DNA of 64,000 nucleotides from Notospermus geniculatus (Eukaryota; Nemertea; Pilidiophora; Heteronemertea; Lineidae). The notes below the pieces were generated by a model. The model was not told where the DNA came from. It ran no database searches and saw only the letters and a program-made list of their open reading frames with translations. How positions within the stretch are numbered: the first letter of the stretch is position 1; every line of letters begins with the position of its first letter. This document shows, one piece after another, positions 1 to 20,400 of the stretch. The stretch is from contig NMRB01000007.1 of assembly GCA_002633025.1 (NCBI GenBank), positions 554,834 through 618,833 of the forward strand, given 5' to 3'. Position numbers and translations under genes: made by a program.

Positions 1-1984
1 ACTGGCTCATTGGCTCTGTTTTTCCGAAAGGTATGTCAGTTTGTACTTGGAGTATTGATACAGTTTGCTATCCAAGACTCCTTGGGCCTTATTCACCAAG
101 ATATTGTTCTTATTTCTTTAGGTGTATCATCTGGCCAGTGTCCGATTACGTGACCTATGTGAGCGTCTAGATATCGCCAATGAACTACGCAGCAAGATCT
201 GGACGTGCTTTGAACACTGCCTCGTCCACGATCCTGAGATGATGATGGACCGAAATATTGACCAGCTGATCATGTGTGCCATATACGTCATGTCTAAGGT
301 GACAGGGAATGATAAACCATTCCAGGACATCATGAAGTGCTACCGGCTCCAGCCACAGGCTCAAAGCCATGTAAGTTGAATCCAGAAACTCCAGGCTGTC
401 ACATTGGTGCAGTGGAAACTTTGCTGCCAGAACTTTTGAGGGTTGCTTGGAAAACGAAGGCCTAACTCATATCGTGCACTGAAGATATCGTGCAGTTAGC
501 GTGCATTGAAGATGCGGACTTTGTCTTACCCTTTTCGTTCCCTTTTATGACTGTGTTACGTTTTCTTTGTAGGTATATCGAAGTGTGCTGTTGACAAGTC
601 GTAAACGACGGACGTCTGGCAGTACCAGCGGGTCGTCATCACCTGTCGGGGAAGACAAAGAAGAGAAAGAGAAGAGTAAGTCAGGACATCTGTCTAAAGT
701 TGAGATGGTTGAGATGGGATGGCAGAACTTCTCTTAGTGGACACCTCTCTTTTTAGGAAAAGTTCAGTGCCTAATTCGGACACCTCTTAATTAAGGACAA
801 CTGTCAGTGCCAAAAGTGTCTAGATTGGGGTCTGTCTTCGAGGGGTGTTTTGCCATTGTTTGGCTCGGAGATCTGAATTTCATCATGAATGTGGCCCTTT
901 GTTCATTACTCTAAAGAATATGTGTTATTTTTTCAGAGCGAGCCGAGCGTTTGAGTACGATACGATCTACGAGCACACTACCACTCCCACACTCGGAAAG
1001 TCAACCACCAACGCCCACCAAACTGAGTGGCACTGGGATGAGTTTTGAGTATGAGGATCGGGGCGATCTTATCAAATTTTATAACACAGTAAGTACATGT
1101 ACTGGAAAAAATCTCGGATCGTGACTTGATTCAAAATCAATGTTGTTTTACAAATCCTTTGTTTGTTTTCAGGTATTTGTTAAGAAGATCAAAGGCTTTG
1201 CATTGAAGTTCTCCACACAGAACCAAGATAAAGGGGTAAGGGAAACCGTTCTGAGAGCAAACCTTGCCATGGAACTGAGTTCCAGTCCATGGTTCTTCCT
1301 GTCTCTTTTCCTGGAGATCAGTATACCCTTCATGGCTTCTTTGGTTTCTAAGCCAGCTTTCTGGTGTTAAAATGACCTGATGTTCAGTTGGGCTTATTTG
1401 TTGACCCCTAACGTGGCTCAATTTCTTTCCAGGACTGCCCAATGCTCTCTCCTCTCCCGATGGTTCGCTCCCTCACCACGTCACCAAGAAAGGTGTCCAG
1501 CAACCACAGCATCTACATCTCACCTATCAAAAGCATCCACCACCCCCTCACACCAACCAGTAAGATGCTGTACTGCTTCAATCGAAGCCCTGCTAAGGTA
1601 GGTATTGTAGCTTTTCAGCTTTTGTTCTGTCATAGTGGTACAGTCATCCTCCCACAGCAGGTTTTTACCTCCCTCCTCTTCATCCGCTCACAGAGGAACG
1701 AGACCAAAGCCCTGCTGTGGGAGGATGTGGTACAGTGGAAACATCCAGCATCTCTCACCTCTTCACGTGACTGATTCAGTTCCTCTTTCCTTTTTTCACA
1801 GGATTTGCGTGCAATAAACAACATGATCAAACTCGGCGAGAAGAAACAGGCAGCAAAGCGACTGCTACATGACGACGACACGGAGGCGTCGGCCGCTAAG
1901 CGTCTGCGGCCTGGTGAAAGTCCCGTCATACAGTGTAAATTAGTCACGCTTCAGAATGAACGGAATGGCGGTGGACTGCAGTAG
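1..1984 (+). CDS. RBL1: Retinoblastoma-like protein (p107/p130), 3' end
   Basis: This is the C-terminal 314 residues of a pocket protein, a nuclear repressor that binds E2F/DP and cyclin-CDK and, in the DREAM complex, silences cell-cycle genes. Exons read as 1-30, 122-370, 573-675, 937-1088, 1173-1235, 1433-1597 and 1802-1984 (stop TAG 1982-1984). They join in frame with GT-AG borders. The first two exons give the pocket B helices (FFRK|VYHLASVRLRDLC, IWTCFEHCLVHDPEMM). A later exon has DLIKFYNT|VFVKKIKGFALKF, which is typical of p107/p130 rather than RB1. The tail SPAKDLRAINNMIKLGEKK and the basic AAKRLRPGE also match the p107/p130 C-terminus. Invertebrates usually have one p107/p130 gene, so RBL1 versus RBL2 cannot be decided. 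The 5' part lies outside the window. Confidence 0.93.
1643..1731. mobile_element. Small inverted-repeat element in the RBL intron
   Basis: The intron between the last two RBL exons holds an inverted repeat: CATCCTCCCACAGCAGG on the left and its complement CTGCTGTGGGAGGATG on the right, about 90 bp in all. A truncated relative with the same left half and following sequence occurs at 30212-30262, so this is a dispersed family. It has no coding capacity. Confidence 0.6.
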
Positions 1985-3159
1985 GCTGTGATTAAATCTG
2001 GAGTGGAGGGGTCACCTATTACCGTGTCTGGAGGATGGAGAACTGGTTCAAGAACCTACATCTGAGGAGGCTGTTTTCCTGATGCTGTCATCATTGACCA
2101 GAGTAAATCCCCATGTTCTTGAACATTCATCGGTACGACAGCCCCTGCCATCTTGGATTTCTACGGAGATTTTGTGGGTACTAATTTATCTGATAGGTGA
2201 AGTCAGATCCCGTGACCAGTTGCATCACTAACTTATCTGGTTTGCCTGCCAGATAAGTGCGCATGTATGATATGTTCGTAGAAATCCAAGATGGCGGGGC
2301 TGTCAAACCGATGAGTAGGTGTAACCGTCAATGTCAGGTTTATCGGTGCCCCCCTGTATTTTACCTTCTCATTACTCACAAATATGGAGTCGTACTATAT
2401 CCCATTATTATATCATAGATCATATAATGATTTGAGTGTAGAGTAAGGTCAGACAGATCTGTGATTCCTAGATGTCTGTTCCTGGCTTGTGTCATTGTTT
2501 ATATCTCGTGTAACTGAATCTCGTTGTCAGTGAACGCCGAGTTCATCAACTCGCGATGTCCGTTTGAGATTTTGTTTTTGCACATTGTTTTGGTTTTCAT
2601 GAAATAACCTCTGAATGATCTCATAAACCTGTAGGAGTTACAAAGTGCATGAATAAGGTACAGATAGATAATACAAGCTCAGTTGACTCGCCATAGATTC
2701 TAACCGCCTGCTTCTGGTGTACGAGGGGTCCTCCTCTGAGCCAGAGTGTGTTTTCAGATGTAGTTGCCCAGCCATGCTGGCCTTGTCTGCTCTTGTTCGA
2801 GAAATTCGCTGGACAGATGTTTACCTAAATGTATTCTGTGCATGTCCTCGGTGATTCTATGATATTCTGAAATTTGTTGTAGAGTTTTATATAAGAGACT
2901 AGGTCTAAGATTTTACTTTAGAAGGTTTTTACATAGGTGAGTAGTATATACTTTTATTACAGAATATTTCACATTCATGCAGTAATCATTAAAGATAATG
3001 GAAAGTTTATTACTCTATCAGTAATCATTAAAAAATAACCAATAATGACTCGGTCAGTTATCAGGCTTTCAGTTCCTGCTGAGCTGTGGGGGGTGTTAGA
3101 GTGGAATTTATTATCTTTACCAAAGACAGCAGGACCTGCTAATTGTGGGCGTATCACCC

Positions 3160-3240
3160 NNNNNNNNNNNNNNNNNNNNNNNNNNNNNNNNNNNNNNNNN
3201 NNNNNNNNNNNNNNNNNNNNNNNNNNNNNNNNNNNNNNNN
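3160..3240. other. Assembly gap of 81 Ns
   Basis: A run of N in the RBL downstream region. Frames crossing it are meaningless. Confidence 0.99.
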
Positions 3241-6194
3241 GTAATAGCCTTGTACAATCGAGGCATCCAAACATCGGCGGTGTTCTGTGTCATTGCTGGG
3301 AGAGTGAACTCGTCACTGGCAGTTTTCTAGCGGGTGTGGTCCCTACAGCATGTTGCTGAAACTGCATAAGAATATGCTTTTAGGAAATGAAGTGGTCATG
3401 TTGTTGTCAGGTTGTTTGGTTGATACCTGAGATGTTCCTCCAATCAGAATGCTTCACAGATCTAATTGGCCAGTGAGTGCATGTGTGGAGCCTACTGATT
3501 GGTTCATTGCCGTGACATTATGCATCAATCTGTAGCATTACCTGGCCTTGAAGCCAAGACCACAATGTTACTTGTATGTATAAATTGTACATTGTTTTTT
3601 TTTTAGTTTAGTATCGTTGAATTGTACTGTAGTGGAATAATTAGGTTTCCATCTTGCATCTGAAACCCATTCTTGCAGAAATCTATGAAGTGGAATTAGC
3701 ATATTGAATATTGATGGGGTGTGTTGGACTGCTGAAAACTAGGTGTACTGGAGAGAGTAGGGGGAGAAAGGGAGGTCGGTGTGAATCAAGATGTAGGTGT
3801 CTTCTCAGAATGGATTTCTAACGTGGGAGACTGTCTTTATTCACCATTTTTAATGCCCCCTTTGGTACTTGTATTTGTAGGACTGGTTTTATGTCAAACT
3901 CTTCTTTTATTGTCAAAGATGTGGTTTTATCTGACCATGCAAAGCATCGATTCAAGTACAGTACTTGTAAAAATCATGTCTGAAATTCCTGTTCTTTTTA
4001 CGGAGTGAGTTCTGTTCGAGGACTGGACGGCATGTTGTGGAGCGACCGTGTTAAAGCTAGGAATCCATTCCAACATTCATTTTCAAGCTGATTTTGCATT
4101 GTGACTTGCTTTGCAACTGGGTTGCGTTGCAACTGGGCACTCAGTCACTGCAGCGGACTCGCCAGACGTGATTTCCACCAATGGCAAAGATGTTGTCAAT
4201 TTCAGTTGGCAATCGGTCTGCGACCGTTATCAGTTCCTTGTGATCGTATTCAATCGCAGGTAGCAGCTTGCAAAGTAAGTCGCGATGCAGAAAATCAGCA
4301 GTGGATTCCTAGCTTTATGGGGAGACAGAAGGGCTTATCAATGGCCGACATTGTCCTGCTTATTTGATGCTAGAGAATGGTTATGATTTGAGTCTATGGG
4401 AATCGGCGTTCTTCTTGTGCTCACTGCCAATCTTTCCTGAGCCTCTGTACCATGTGTACTCTCAAAAATGGAGTAAAGATCACAATACTGTAGTCATCAC
4501 ATCTTCTTGTCAGTTATTTCTACATTGATAGTTGCTAATGGATTTGTTCCTGATGTACACAGTTGAAAATACCAGCAAGTAATGCTTCAATTCCTTTTCC
4601 GTTTCCCAGCCATATTCACCATTGTTGAAGCCCATAATGCTGGCTATTACGGGTACAGCATTCGGGCCTATTCCCAGGTGGCTGTTATGTCACATTTATA
4701 CCCGCTCTCCAACATCTTGATACAGGCCTATGAGAATAGTGTAGCCTGAAGGTGAAGTGACTGAGAACTGTTGTGAAAAGGGAAGAAATATTGCACAAGT
4801 ACATGTATCACAATTCTGCATGACTGACATATCATTTTCGTGCCATTAATAGACTTGGGCACTGATCAATCTTGGGAGTCGAATGTCGGTCCTTCTAATT
4901 ACGTTTCTTCTGGGCCAGTGCTTTGGAATTACGGTGAGTGATGCAGTCCATGCATTGGTGTACGTCTACATGTAGGGGAGTGTGGACCGGTGGCCATAGT
5001 GCAGCATGCATTTCAGCATGTACTGCTAGTCTGCAGCGCAAATGCTTTTCTAATGACTTCGTGGAAAATGGCGTTTTTCAATGACAAAACAAACAGAAGA
5101 CCCAAAGTATCATTTAAATATTATATTTGTCCTTAATTGTGCTTGTTCAGATGAATATCTGACCTTAGTTACAGTTGATCTATATGTAGCCAACATACAA
5201 CATGTCTCATCCAAATTTACACACAAAACATGAAGAGAATCGGGAACAGAAACAGGAAGGAAGGATACTATTGCTAATCATTACAATCGATGTCGTCCCA
5301 TGAATGGTGTTCTGATCCTTTCAGGGATTATCATAGAAATAAGAAAACAAGATGACTTAAAACTGAACAAGGCGAGATAAGGGCCTCACAGGCTGCTCAG
5401 AAATTGACAACTCTGTTTCTCCATTTGCAGTCGGGAACTGTTGAAGAGTTGGGATGATGTGCCAAAGGTGTTGTAGGGACTTCTGCCATAGTAGCCCGAC
5501 ATGTATTTTGCACATATGTACTACATGTACTACCTATAAATCACTGACTGAAGTCATCTGTGGCCATTGTAGGCAGTGGTACTGTTCTCTGCAAGTTACA
5601 GACAATCCACCAACCTCTATAATATTGCACCAAATGCAGCACAAACATTACCTTGTGCAACAAGAACAGGCTCTGTCCAATGTCAACTGCAGACATGGGG
5701 TCGAAACAAAACCAAAGTCGACTTCATTATACAGAAGAAAAAGACTTGAAACACCTATAGTATTATTAACACAGCACAACAAACAATACAGTGGCAAGTA
5801 GATTAGGACACACTGTTCTAATACAGTTGTAGTGGTATGTACAGGGTTTAGAGATAAAATAGACTTCCAGATCGGTCACACACACAACTACAGACCTTCA
5901 CGGACTCCAGTATTTGTATACATGCAGGTGGATCATCCAGTGCTTCCCGTTTTAAGCATATTGAGTCAGAACATGGACATGAACATTGCCTGGTAGAATA
6001 CAATTCTACGTGAAATTGTCGCAAACTTCTAGGCAAAGCAATCTAATATCCCTTCTAAACATTCCTTGATCTGACAAAACTTCCAAGGGATAGGTGCTCT
6101 TTTTGTGGTGCTATGGCTATAAACACAGAAAATGATCCCATTTTTTTGTGACAAATCTCATTTCAAAGACGGTATCTCTTGGATATTGTTCTTA

Positions 6195-6578
6195 GGCCAT
6201 AACAATTTGATTGTTAGTTTAACGGATTTCCCTCTACCCCAAATTGCCAAAATGAAATAAATTTTTTTTATTTCACCCGCATCTCCAATTCACAGTTGGA
6301 AAACATGCGTAAGTGTCTCTCAAGTCGCAAACGCTGGGTGGAACACATGCCTCACAGCGCCCGGTAATCTTGGATCCCGTAATGTGAACTGGTGGTAACC
6401 CCGTAGATCAATGGCTGATGAAGAGACGGGTAATATTGTCATTCAAACAATGCGGATGTGCATCACACTGAAGTTTATCAGTTCAACTCCTTCATTTTAT
6501 TTTTATTTTTTTTTCGCCAGCAGCATGCCACTTTTGATGAAAAAGATCCGTTAAACTAACAATCAAATTGGAATGGCC
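6195..6578. mobile_element. 384-bp MITE, TTA target duplication
   Basis: Long terminal inverted repeats of about 33 bp start GGCCATAACAATTTGATTG on the left; the right end's complement starts GGCCATTCCAATTTGATTG, and both continue to AACGGAT. TTA flanks both sides (6192-6194, 6579-6581). A 3-bp TWA duplication with GG-starting ends is the pattern of PIF/Harbinger elements. No transposase frame is present, so it is non-autonomous. The element at 44510-44890 has the same TTA/GGCC design and almost the same length. Confidence 0.75.
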
Positions 6579-7680
6579 TTATTATGCTTGCTGTGTCAGT
6601 AGTCGGTATTACTATGAATAGTATGTCGGAACCAAATCATATCTCACTACATTTTACTCATCTTCAATCTGCCATTGTTGTCCTACACAACATAAAATGT
6701 TCCCATATGTCCACCAGCAAAAACTCCAGACTGTGTCGTCAGGACTTTTTGCAACAGGGCACGCCAAACTTACAATATCTGAAACACACACACAACTTTG
6801 TCTATAAATGCACAAATCTGAACCAATATTTCAAGCACAAAACTTCCAAGTTTGATAGACATGACACATACATGTAATAATATGTATGAAGTGTGCTGAT
6901 AGCAGAGTGTACAGCATGTTCTTTACCTGAAGGAGTTACGTAACTGACTGTTTTTTATGAGAAGAACAGAATAGTAATGGACAGTCAAGATTCGTCAAGT
7001 TTGGAGAAGGCTGAAAAAAGTCTACCATCAATCACCAAGGAGATATTTTGCTGAGAGATGTTAAGAAATTATTGAAGTTCAACACGGATTTAGCGATTTT
7101 GTTACCATAAAATCTGGATTCATAGGCCCTACACTTTACAAGGTGAAATACCTGTATTCGAAGTCAAGTTGAAAGACTCTCACCAAAGAAAGCTTCCCCA
7201 TTGGAACTTCATGTACATTTCATGTTTTTAAGAACATTTCAGGAAAATTTGAATTGAAAATTTGCAATATTTACAAAGTGTGACTACAATACATCAACGC
7301 TTAACTCTATATTTATAGCACTATATATATTAAATTCATCATCGTGACAATATTAATACCGACCATTTCATGTCTATCCTCAAGAGGTGAAAACGGGAAC
7401 TGGAATCGATAAAATACTGAATGAAACATGCCCCTAAATTTCGACTTTTTCATCAGTCCACTCTTTTCAATTTTCTTCCAAATTTCTGAAACAAATACCG
7501 GTACTGAAATTGACAAAAATTTTAACGAAATATGCACTCCCAATAATTATCTTTGAAATCATTATTCTCCAACCCTTTTTCACCACCAAAAGGCACAGAC
7601 ATAAAATGGTAGATTCTTAAATTAAACTGACTTGATTACACATCAATGGAATGAACAAAGCGTTGTGATGTGTACATGTA

Positions 7681-7859
7681 TGGTCTGCAAGAAAAATGTT
7701 TGGTCTGCAGGAACCATGCATGGTCTGCAGGAACCATGCACAGTCTGCAGGAACCATGCATGGTCTGCAGGAATCATGTACGGTCTGCAGGAACCAGGCA
7801 CGGTCTGCAGGAATCGTGTATGTCTGCAAGAGACATGCACGGTCTGCAGGAATCATGCA
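7681..7859. repeat. 20-bp tandem repeat, nine copies
   Basis: Nine head-to-tail copies of a unit close to TGGTCTGCAGGAACCATGCA; the eighth is 19 bp. Units differ by one to four bases. Because neither unit nor variants contain stops in several frames, repetitive open frames appear on both strands; they have no start context or homology and are not genes. Confidence 0.95.
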
Positions 7860-8987
7860 TAGACCCACACGTTTGGTCAGAGGTTATGTCAATGAAATAT
7901 GCAAGACTCTAAGTCAATGGCCAAGCAACATCTGAAGGAAACAAACAATACATTTCACTGCATTTTCACAGACAAAACAGCATTGGTTCCTGTTGATGCT
8001 GCTCTACTAACTCTCACAGTACCAGCATCCTAAGTTCAACAATTTTCACCTCAGCTGTTATACGACCTGAAAATGTCGACTTAAATTTGAAGCAATGTCC
8101 TAAAAGCTAAAAGAAACTAACTTTCTTCAAACGATTTTCCTCACGATAAAATTCCCCATTCGGAGGAACATTCCACGGAGATGTCTGCTTGCGCTCAAAA
8201 CTGAATATGTTGTGACATGTGACAACACTGGCAGTAACTGGTACATAGAAAGCATATTTCAATACAAATGACTGATCTTCTGTCAAGATGATCACAAGTA
8301 AACAACTTCATCAGAATACATAACTATAGTCACATATTCTTAATTGTATCAAATACAATTCCAAAATCAACAACAGATGTGTGACCAAATACAACACATA
8401 TTCAGACAAATTCGACTCACTTCCAGAGACCTTCTAACTCTCATGAGTTCCGGTTATGGAAGTCGGCATGTGAAACTCTTTAAATCTTCATTTCCTGCCC
8501 TACTAACATTGCGGGCGAGGGGGTATCAAGGCGAGGGGGTAACATCTGACACATGTCTACAAGCCACCGCCAGCAAATGCAATTTTCAAAATCCCTGACA
8601 TTTCATTACATACTCTAAATATGTGTTGTATTTTCAATTCTTACTCAAAGACAGTTCAAGAATATATTTCCAGCAGGCTCAGTTCACATTTACATTCCTG
8701 TACCTCGCAGGTTGTCTGGAAGTACAATGTAAGATCAAGCACGTCATGAAGACGTGCCGGCAGGTAAGAGCATAAAGACGTGCAAACTGACCCCTTCATC
8801 TAGAATTCGTCCAGGAAGACCTCAGAAGCAACCATCCCTTTCTCGTGACTAGATATATGTCTGATTCAACGATGGTGATGGAATGAGTCATAATATAAAT
8901 TCCAAAGATATATCGATGTTGTTTATTGTTATGCCAGTAATTGCAGTAATTCACTTCGGGTGCTCATGTAACAGTGTCAGTGCTCCT

Positions 8988-9070
8988 ACAAGCCTGGGCT
9001 ACCGGGAAATTCCCTTTAGCTAGAGACTTGGAAGCGAGAGGTCCCGGGTTCGAAACCCAGATTGGACCCT
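8988..9070 (+). repeat. tRNA-like SINE fragment
   Basis: A perfect RNA polymerase III B box (GGTTCGAAACC) follows a tRNA-like stretch ending in TCCCGGG. The anticodon arm does not fold convincingly, so this is more likely the head of a degraded SINE than a tRNA gene. Confidence 0.4.
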
Positions 9071-9590
9071 TAGCTTTTTCAACTGCTACATTCAATCGAA
9101 TTATACAACTCACAATCTTCATCAGCCACCAACCAGCAAAGATGGTAAAAAAAACATCATCTGTACAGTAAGTAGTTTTCTAGTACGTTACGCTCAGCAT
9201 GCACTTGAATTTCTTTATACCAAGTGCAGTGGGATCCACAATGTCATCTTCCACAGTAAACTAGGCCCTTGACTTCTTACTTGGAAGATCTCCACAAGAC
9301 AAGGCATATTTTCTGTCATCAGTGTAGTCATGGAGGAATTAATTCCTCCATGGTGTAGTATAATCCACTGAAATGGTCAAGTATCCTTAACACCGATGGT
9401 TGCTGTTTAACCACCGAAGTCACAAAAGCCATAACTTAACAAATCCATGACGAATCAAGTCTTAGTGTCCATGACAGTCTGACGATCTCTAGGAACTGAA
9501 ATCCTGCCGGAAATACTCCATAACATCATAAATATCCCGTGATTTAGTTAGAATGTCTCTCTAGAGGAGATAGCAGGATAAGTCTTTGAT

Positions 9591-16544
<6,954 letters not shown>

Positions 16545-17469
16545 TTCTGTATGATATCTGAACACTCCTGCCACAAAACAAGATGATGTCAATGTAAATG
16601 ACGTCACTTCACCCGGAAGAGTGTCGTAAACTACAGACCGTAATTGATCATTGAGTTGCAAGTATAATCCACTGAGTGAAAGTAAAATATTTTGCTTTTG
16701 TACTTGTTAGTGAAATATTTTACTTAATATGAGAAATTCTGCTTCTATTTGTGCAGTTTGAATGGCTCTTATTTGTTTTAGATAATTGAGTTTTGGTCTG
16801 CAGTCACATTTTCCGTATGGTAAGTCATGTGACGGGGCACCTGCTCAAAATGGCGGTCGGTGTCTGGGGCGTCTGCTGTACCCTGTCAGCTTGACATTTC
16901 TCAATGTTTAATGTGTTTTAGGTGATGACCCTTCAATATTCCTCAACTTGGTGGGTCAGTCAGCCACTTCCTTCCACTGTCTGTACAAGTCTTCGAAATT
17001 AACTGATTAACTAAAGAATACGAAAGGCAAAGACAAGTTAACAGAACACAAAAGTCAAAAGAAAAGTCAAGCCAAGGAAGTCAAGTAAGACATAAGAGAA
17101 TTGAGTCATCATCATAATCATGGTCGTCATTTATGTTATGGTCATGCAAGACTGGCTCTGCCCTGGCAGGGGGCAGCGCATCCATGTGCAGTGACCCACA
17201 CACGCTCACTGACACTGTCGCACAAAGCACTGAGCAGTTGAGTGACTGATGAATCATTTATTCTTTTCATTTTTTAAAGACACCGACAAAGTGAAAGTGG
17301 ACTCAGCTAATGTACTGACTGTTTGAACACACACATTGACACAGCTTTATACTTACCAGTAGCAGCAGGTCTAGAGAGAGAGAAAGGAGAGCTAGCTGAA
17401 CCATTCGCTAGGCTAGGTGGTGCACCCTCCTTGATTTTGTACATGCGGTATCTCTGACCCCTGAACAAG
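16545..17469. promoter_or_regulatory. Divergent promoter region, RAB2 / SNX16-like
   Basis: The two start codons face away from each other across 925 bp, which also includes any 5' UTRs. At about 16848 the sequence AAAATGGCGGTC resembles a YY1 site, common at housekeeping transcription starts; a CATGTG E-box lies about 20 bp upstream of it. The SNX16-like frame has an in-frame TGA at 17455-17457, so coding cannot extend further upstream in that frame. No TATA box is evident. Confidence 0.45.
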
Positions 17470-20400
17470 ATGCATTTCCATACAATGGAAGACGGTGCTT
17501 TTGACTCCACTGTGGCAACACCGCAGACTACTGGTACATCATTCATCGCCTCAACAGATCAGCAATCCCAAAATTCTAGTCGGACGAATCGAGATGACAA
17601 CGCTGAGATGAGGCGACACCTCGGTCATGTTGATGGATTGACTGACTACAGTGAAAGTGAAGGTGAAGATGGATTATATTCAGCAGTTCTTCAATCTCGA
17701 CAAAGGGGTCAAGGACATCTGGGCTCAGCAGCTACAAACATTGCAAGACAGTACTACCACCTTAATGACACCAGACAACTTTCACAATGGTCACGGCATT
17801 CGCAGATGTCCCTACTGTACTCATCTAACCAGCAACTCGCAGATGTCCCAGAAGAGCTGCAAGATCAAGCACAGCTCTCAGCTTCAATTGTTGGCCAATA
17901 CAGAGACAGATCTACTGTGAGTGTTCAGTTGAGCTCATCCTTCCTTTCTCCCCAGGATTTGAGCATTTGTTGCACCATAGCAAGTTAAAAGGTGTTGGAG
18001 TAGGAATCAGTTATCAGTTGGATGACCATTTTGCTCCTCAGCAGATGAAGCCATGCAGTTCTTTTTATAGCACTAGAATTTCCTCAGTCTTTATGAGGGG
18101 GGAGGGTTGGGAGAGGCAGTGATTTGTCCCTGAGTTATGGAAGCAAGCAGAGATCTTGTTGATTGTTCATAAACTGCAGCACTTCACTTTTGGTCTTTAT
18201 CACCCATTTCCTCTCTCTCTCTTTCAGTTGTATAAAGTAGTTGTCCAACATGGGAACAGAACCTGGTTTGTGCTGAGAAGATATTGTGATTTTGCCCTGT
18301 TGAATCAGAAGGTAAAACAGCAGATACAGTGTGCTGCTCATTCATATTCAAACTCGATTTGACCATACTGTTCTTCATGTTCTGTTTCTGATATTCACCA
18401 TGCTTTTTCTTCAGCTTCAGAAACAATTTGTCTTGTTCCATTTTGAACTACCACAAAGAAGAATTGATCAGAGCAAGTTTACCCATGGTATGTGTACTCC
18501 ACGCAGACTGGCAAAGCCTTTTACAAAACAGACAAAAAGACTTGATAAGGCCTTCGAATATCATTTCACTAAATTTTGACTCATTGTACAAACTATGCTG
18601 ATTTCATTACGTAGTCCATGTTTATGTAGCTTATACTCATACTCTCCATTGAATTTCCAGCTTTCATTGATGAGAGACAGCATGCCTTAGATACATACCT
18701 GAAAAACCTGTTAGTTCATAAGGAATTTGCAAATTGTACTGATGTTAAACGATTCCTTAAAGTTGATGACCCACCTAGACTTGAGGCTGATGTTGATGCC
18801 ATCAAGGTGAGTGTGTTGAAGACTTCTATCTCTGGTAATCATCAGTGGGGGATTCTGTTGTTCGAAATTTTGTACCTTAGGATGGGAATTGCCAATTCTG
18901 TGAGCACCATCCTGTCTGTAGGATTTGTTCCTCCAAGTCTGCCAAGGATCATTGTCTTGATGGAGTCGGGGAATGTTTTGCCATGGGTGGGTCTGGTGTC
19001 TTTGGCCTGGACTTGCTGAATGACTGCAGGCATTTCCATTTGACGGGCGCTAAACTGTGCATGCGCCTCGCAAACAATAGAATTTGTATTGTTTGTGAGG
19101 GGCATGCACATTTTAGCGCCCGTCAAACGGAAAGGCCTATGACTGATGTCCTTGAATGCTTTTGTGTTTCTGTTTCATATTCGAATACTTGCATTCAATC
19201 ATTCCAGATGTTTTGCCAAGATTTACAACTCCAGAATAACATTCTTCACCGTCAACTACAAGCAGCCAATGTTGAAATAATCGCTGCTCGGGAAGGCAAA
19301 CTACCTCCTGGGCCAAATCCAATACAGTCATTTGGATCAAGCAGGAATGTAGTGTTTGACGATGAGATTAAGGTCCGTGAGTTTTCCTCAATATTTTCAA
19401 TAAAACAAATAATTCCAGCCCATGTGGACATACCTTGTACATATACCTGTCATCTATCTTTCAGGAATATCAAAATGCTTTAAAACGTGCAAAGGATGAA
19501 GAAGAGAGAGTGAAACAAAATCTAGAAGATTTCCAACGGGAACTGAAGGCTGAAGCTTTCGGTGCCCGGGAGGCAAGCAAAGGAATTGTCGAGAGAAAGG
19601 AAGCTCTTATGAAGGAACAGGTATCAGTTAAATGCGAAATCTAGCCTGTCGTTGCCTCAATAGGTCAGCTATTGGTTCAGTTACTGAAATGGAAGTGGTG
19701 GGTCCTAGTTCATCATTTCTCAAGTCTCATGTGTCACTCTGGCTCATTGCTCGTCAGCCGAGGGCCATGCACACTCAAGTTTCCATGCACAAGTTGGCTT
19801 TATGGGCATTTCAGCCGGAGAAAATTATATGCCGTCATTTGTGTCATTGGTCTTAGCGAAGTTTGACGGAAACTAACAATGAAGAATTGCCCATTGAGAG
19901 CCTACTCCAATGAGAACATTTTCATGTGGAGGAGTGCCTATTTTCTGCTTGATTGTCAATGAGACACAATATAACTGGCAGATACCCTTCTTTGTAGATG
20001 GAGAATTTTGACAAACTTCATGTCAATATTCATGATCAGCTGAATGCCGTACGCAAAGAGGTCACTGGGGGTTCTCAGGAGGGCAGCAATGGTGTCACTG
20101 CAAAGACTGATGAGCTCAAGAAGGTAAGAAAGTTATTGACTGAAATGAAAAGAATAGAAATTAGAATCTCATAGAATATGGTCCATAGGCCACTCCTCTT
20201 CCACACTGCATCGCATGCGAATGTTTGGTGATACTTTCTTCCTTAATTCCTTTGATTTCAGGTGATAGAGGATTGGGAGACGTCACTTCGAAATCATCAC
20301 CAACAAATGATTGAGGTACGTTCTTTGTCGTGATGCCATAATCATAGGGTTTCCTCCAACTTGTCTTCTGACGTTCATCATTTTTCGAAATTAACAACTG

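Larger units (their letters stand above)
1985..9590. other. RBL 3' flank and RAB2 3' flank, no convincing gene
   Basis: The first part should be RBL 3' UTR. I see ATTAAA at about 2988 but no clear canonical signal near the stop. An 81-base run of N (3160-3240) interrupts it. The right part probably includes the RAB2 3' UTR on the minus strand; an AATAAA on that strand lies at 8922-8927. The stretch also holds an inverted-repeat element (6195-6578), a 20-bp tandem repeat (7681-7859) and a tRNA-like fragment (about 8990-9070). Open frames here are short, show no family resemblance and lack splice context. The 115-codon frame at 5454-5801 is Cys-rich but I do not recognise it and regard it as chance. 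Confidence 0.5.

Noticed and set aside
5454-5801. 115-codon Cys-rich open frame
   Set aside because: No recognisable family, no splice context, composition like surrounding DNA.
7681-7859. Possible CRISPR-like array
   Set aside because: Copies are directly adjacent with no unique spacers, and the genome is eukaryotic. The arrays at 21406 and 61743 were rejected for the same reason.
7632-7935. Overlapping repetitive open frames on both strands
   Set aside because: They arise from the 20-bp tandem repeat, have no start context, splice sites or homology.
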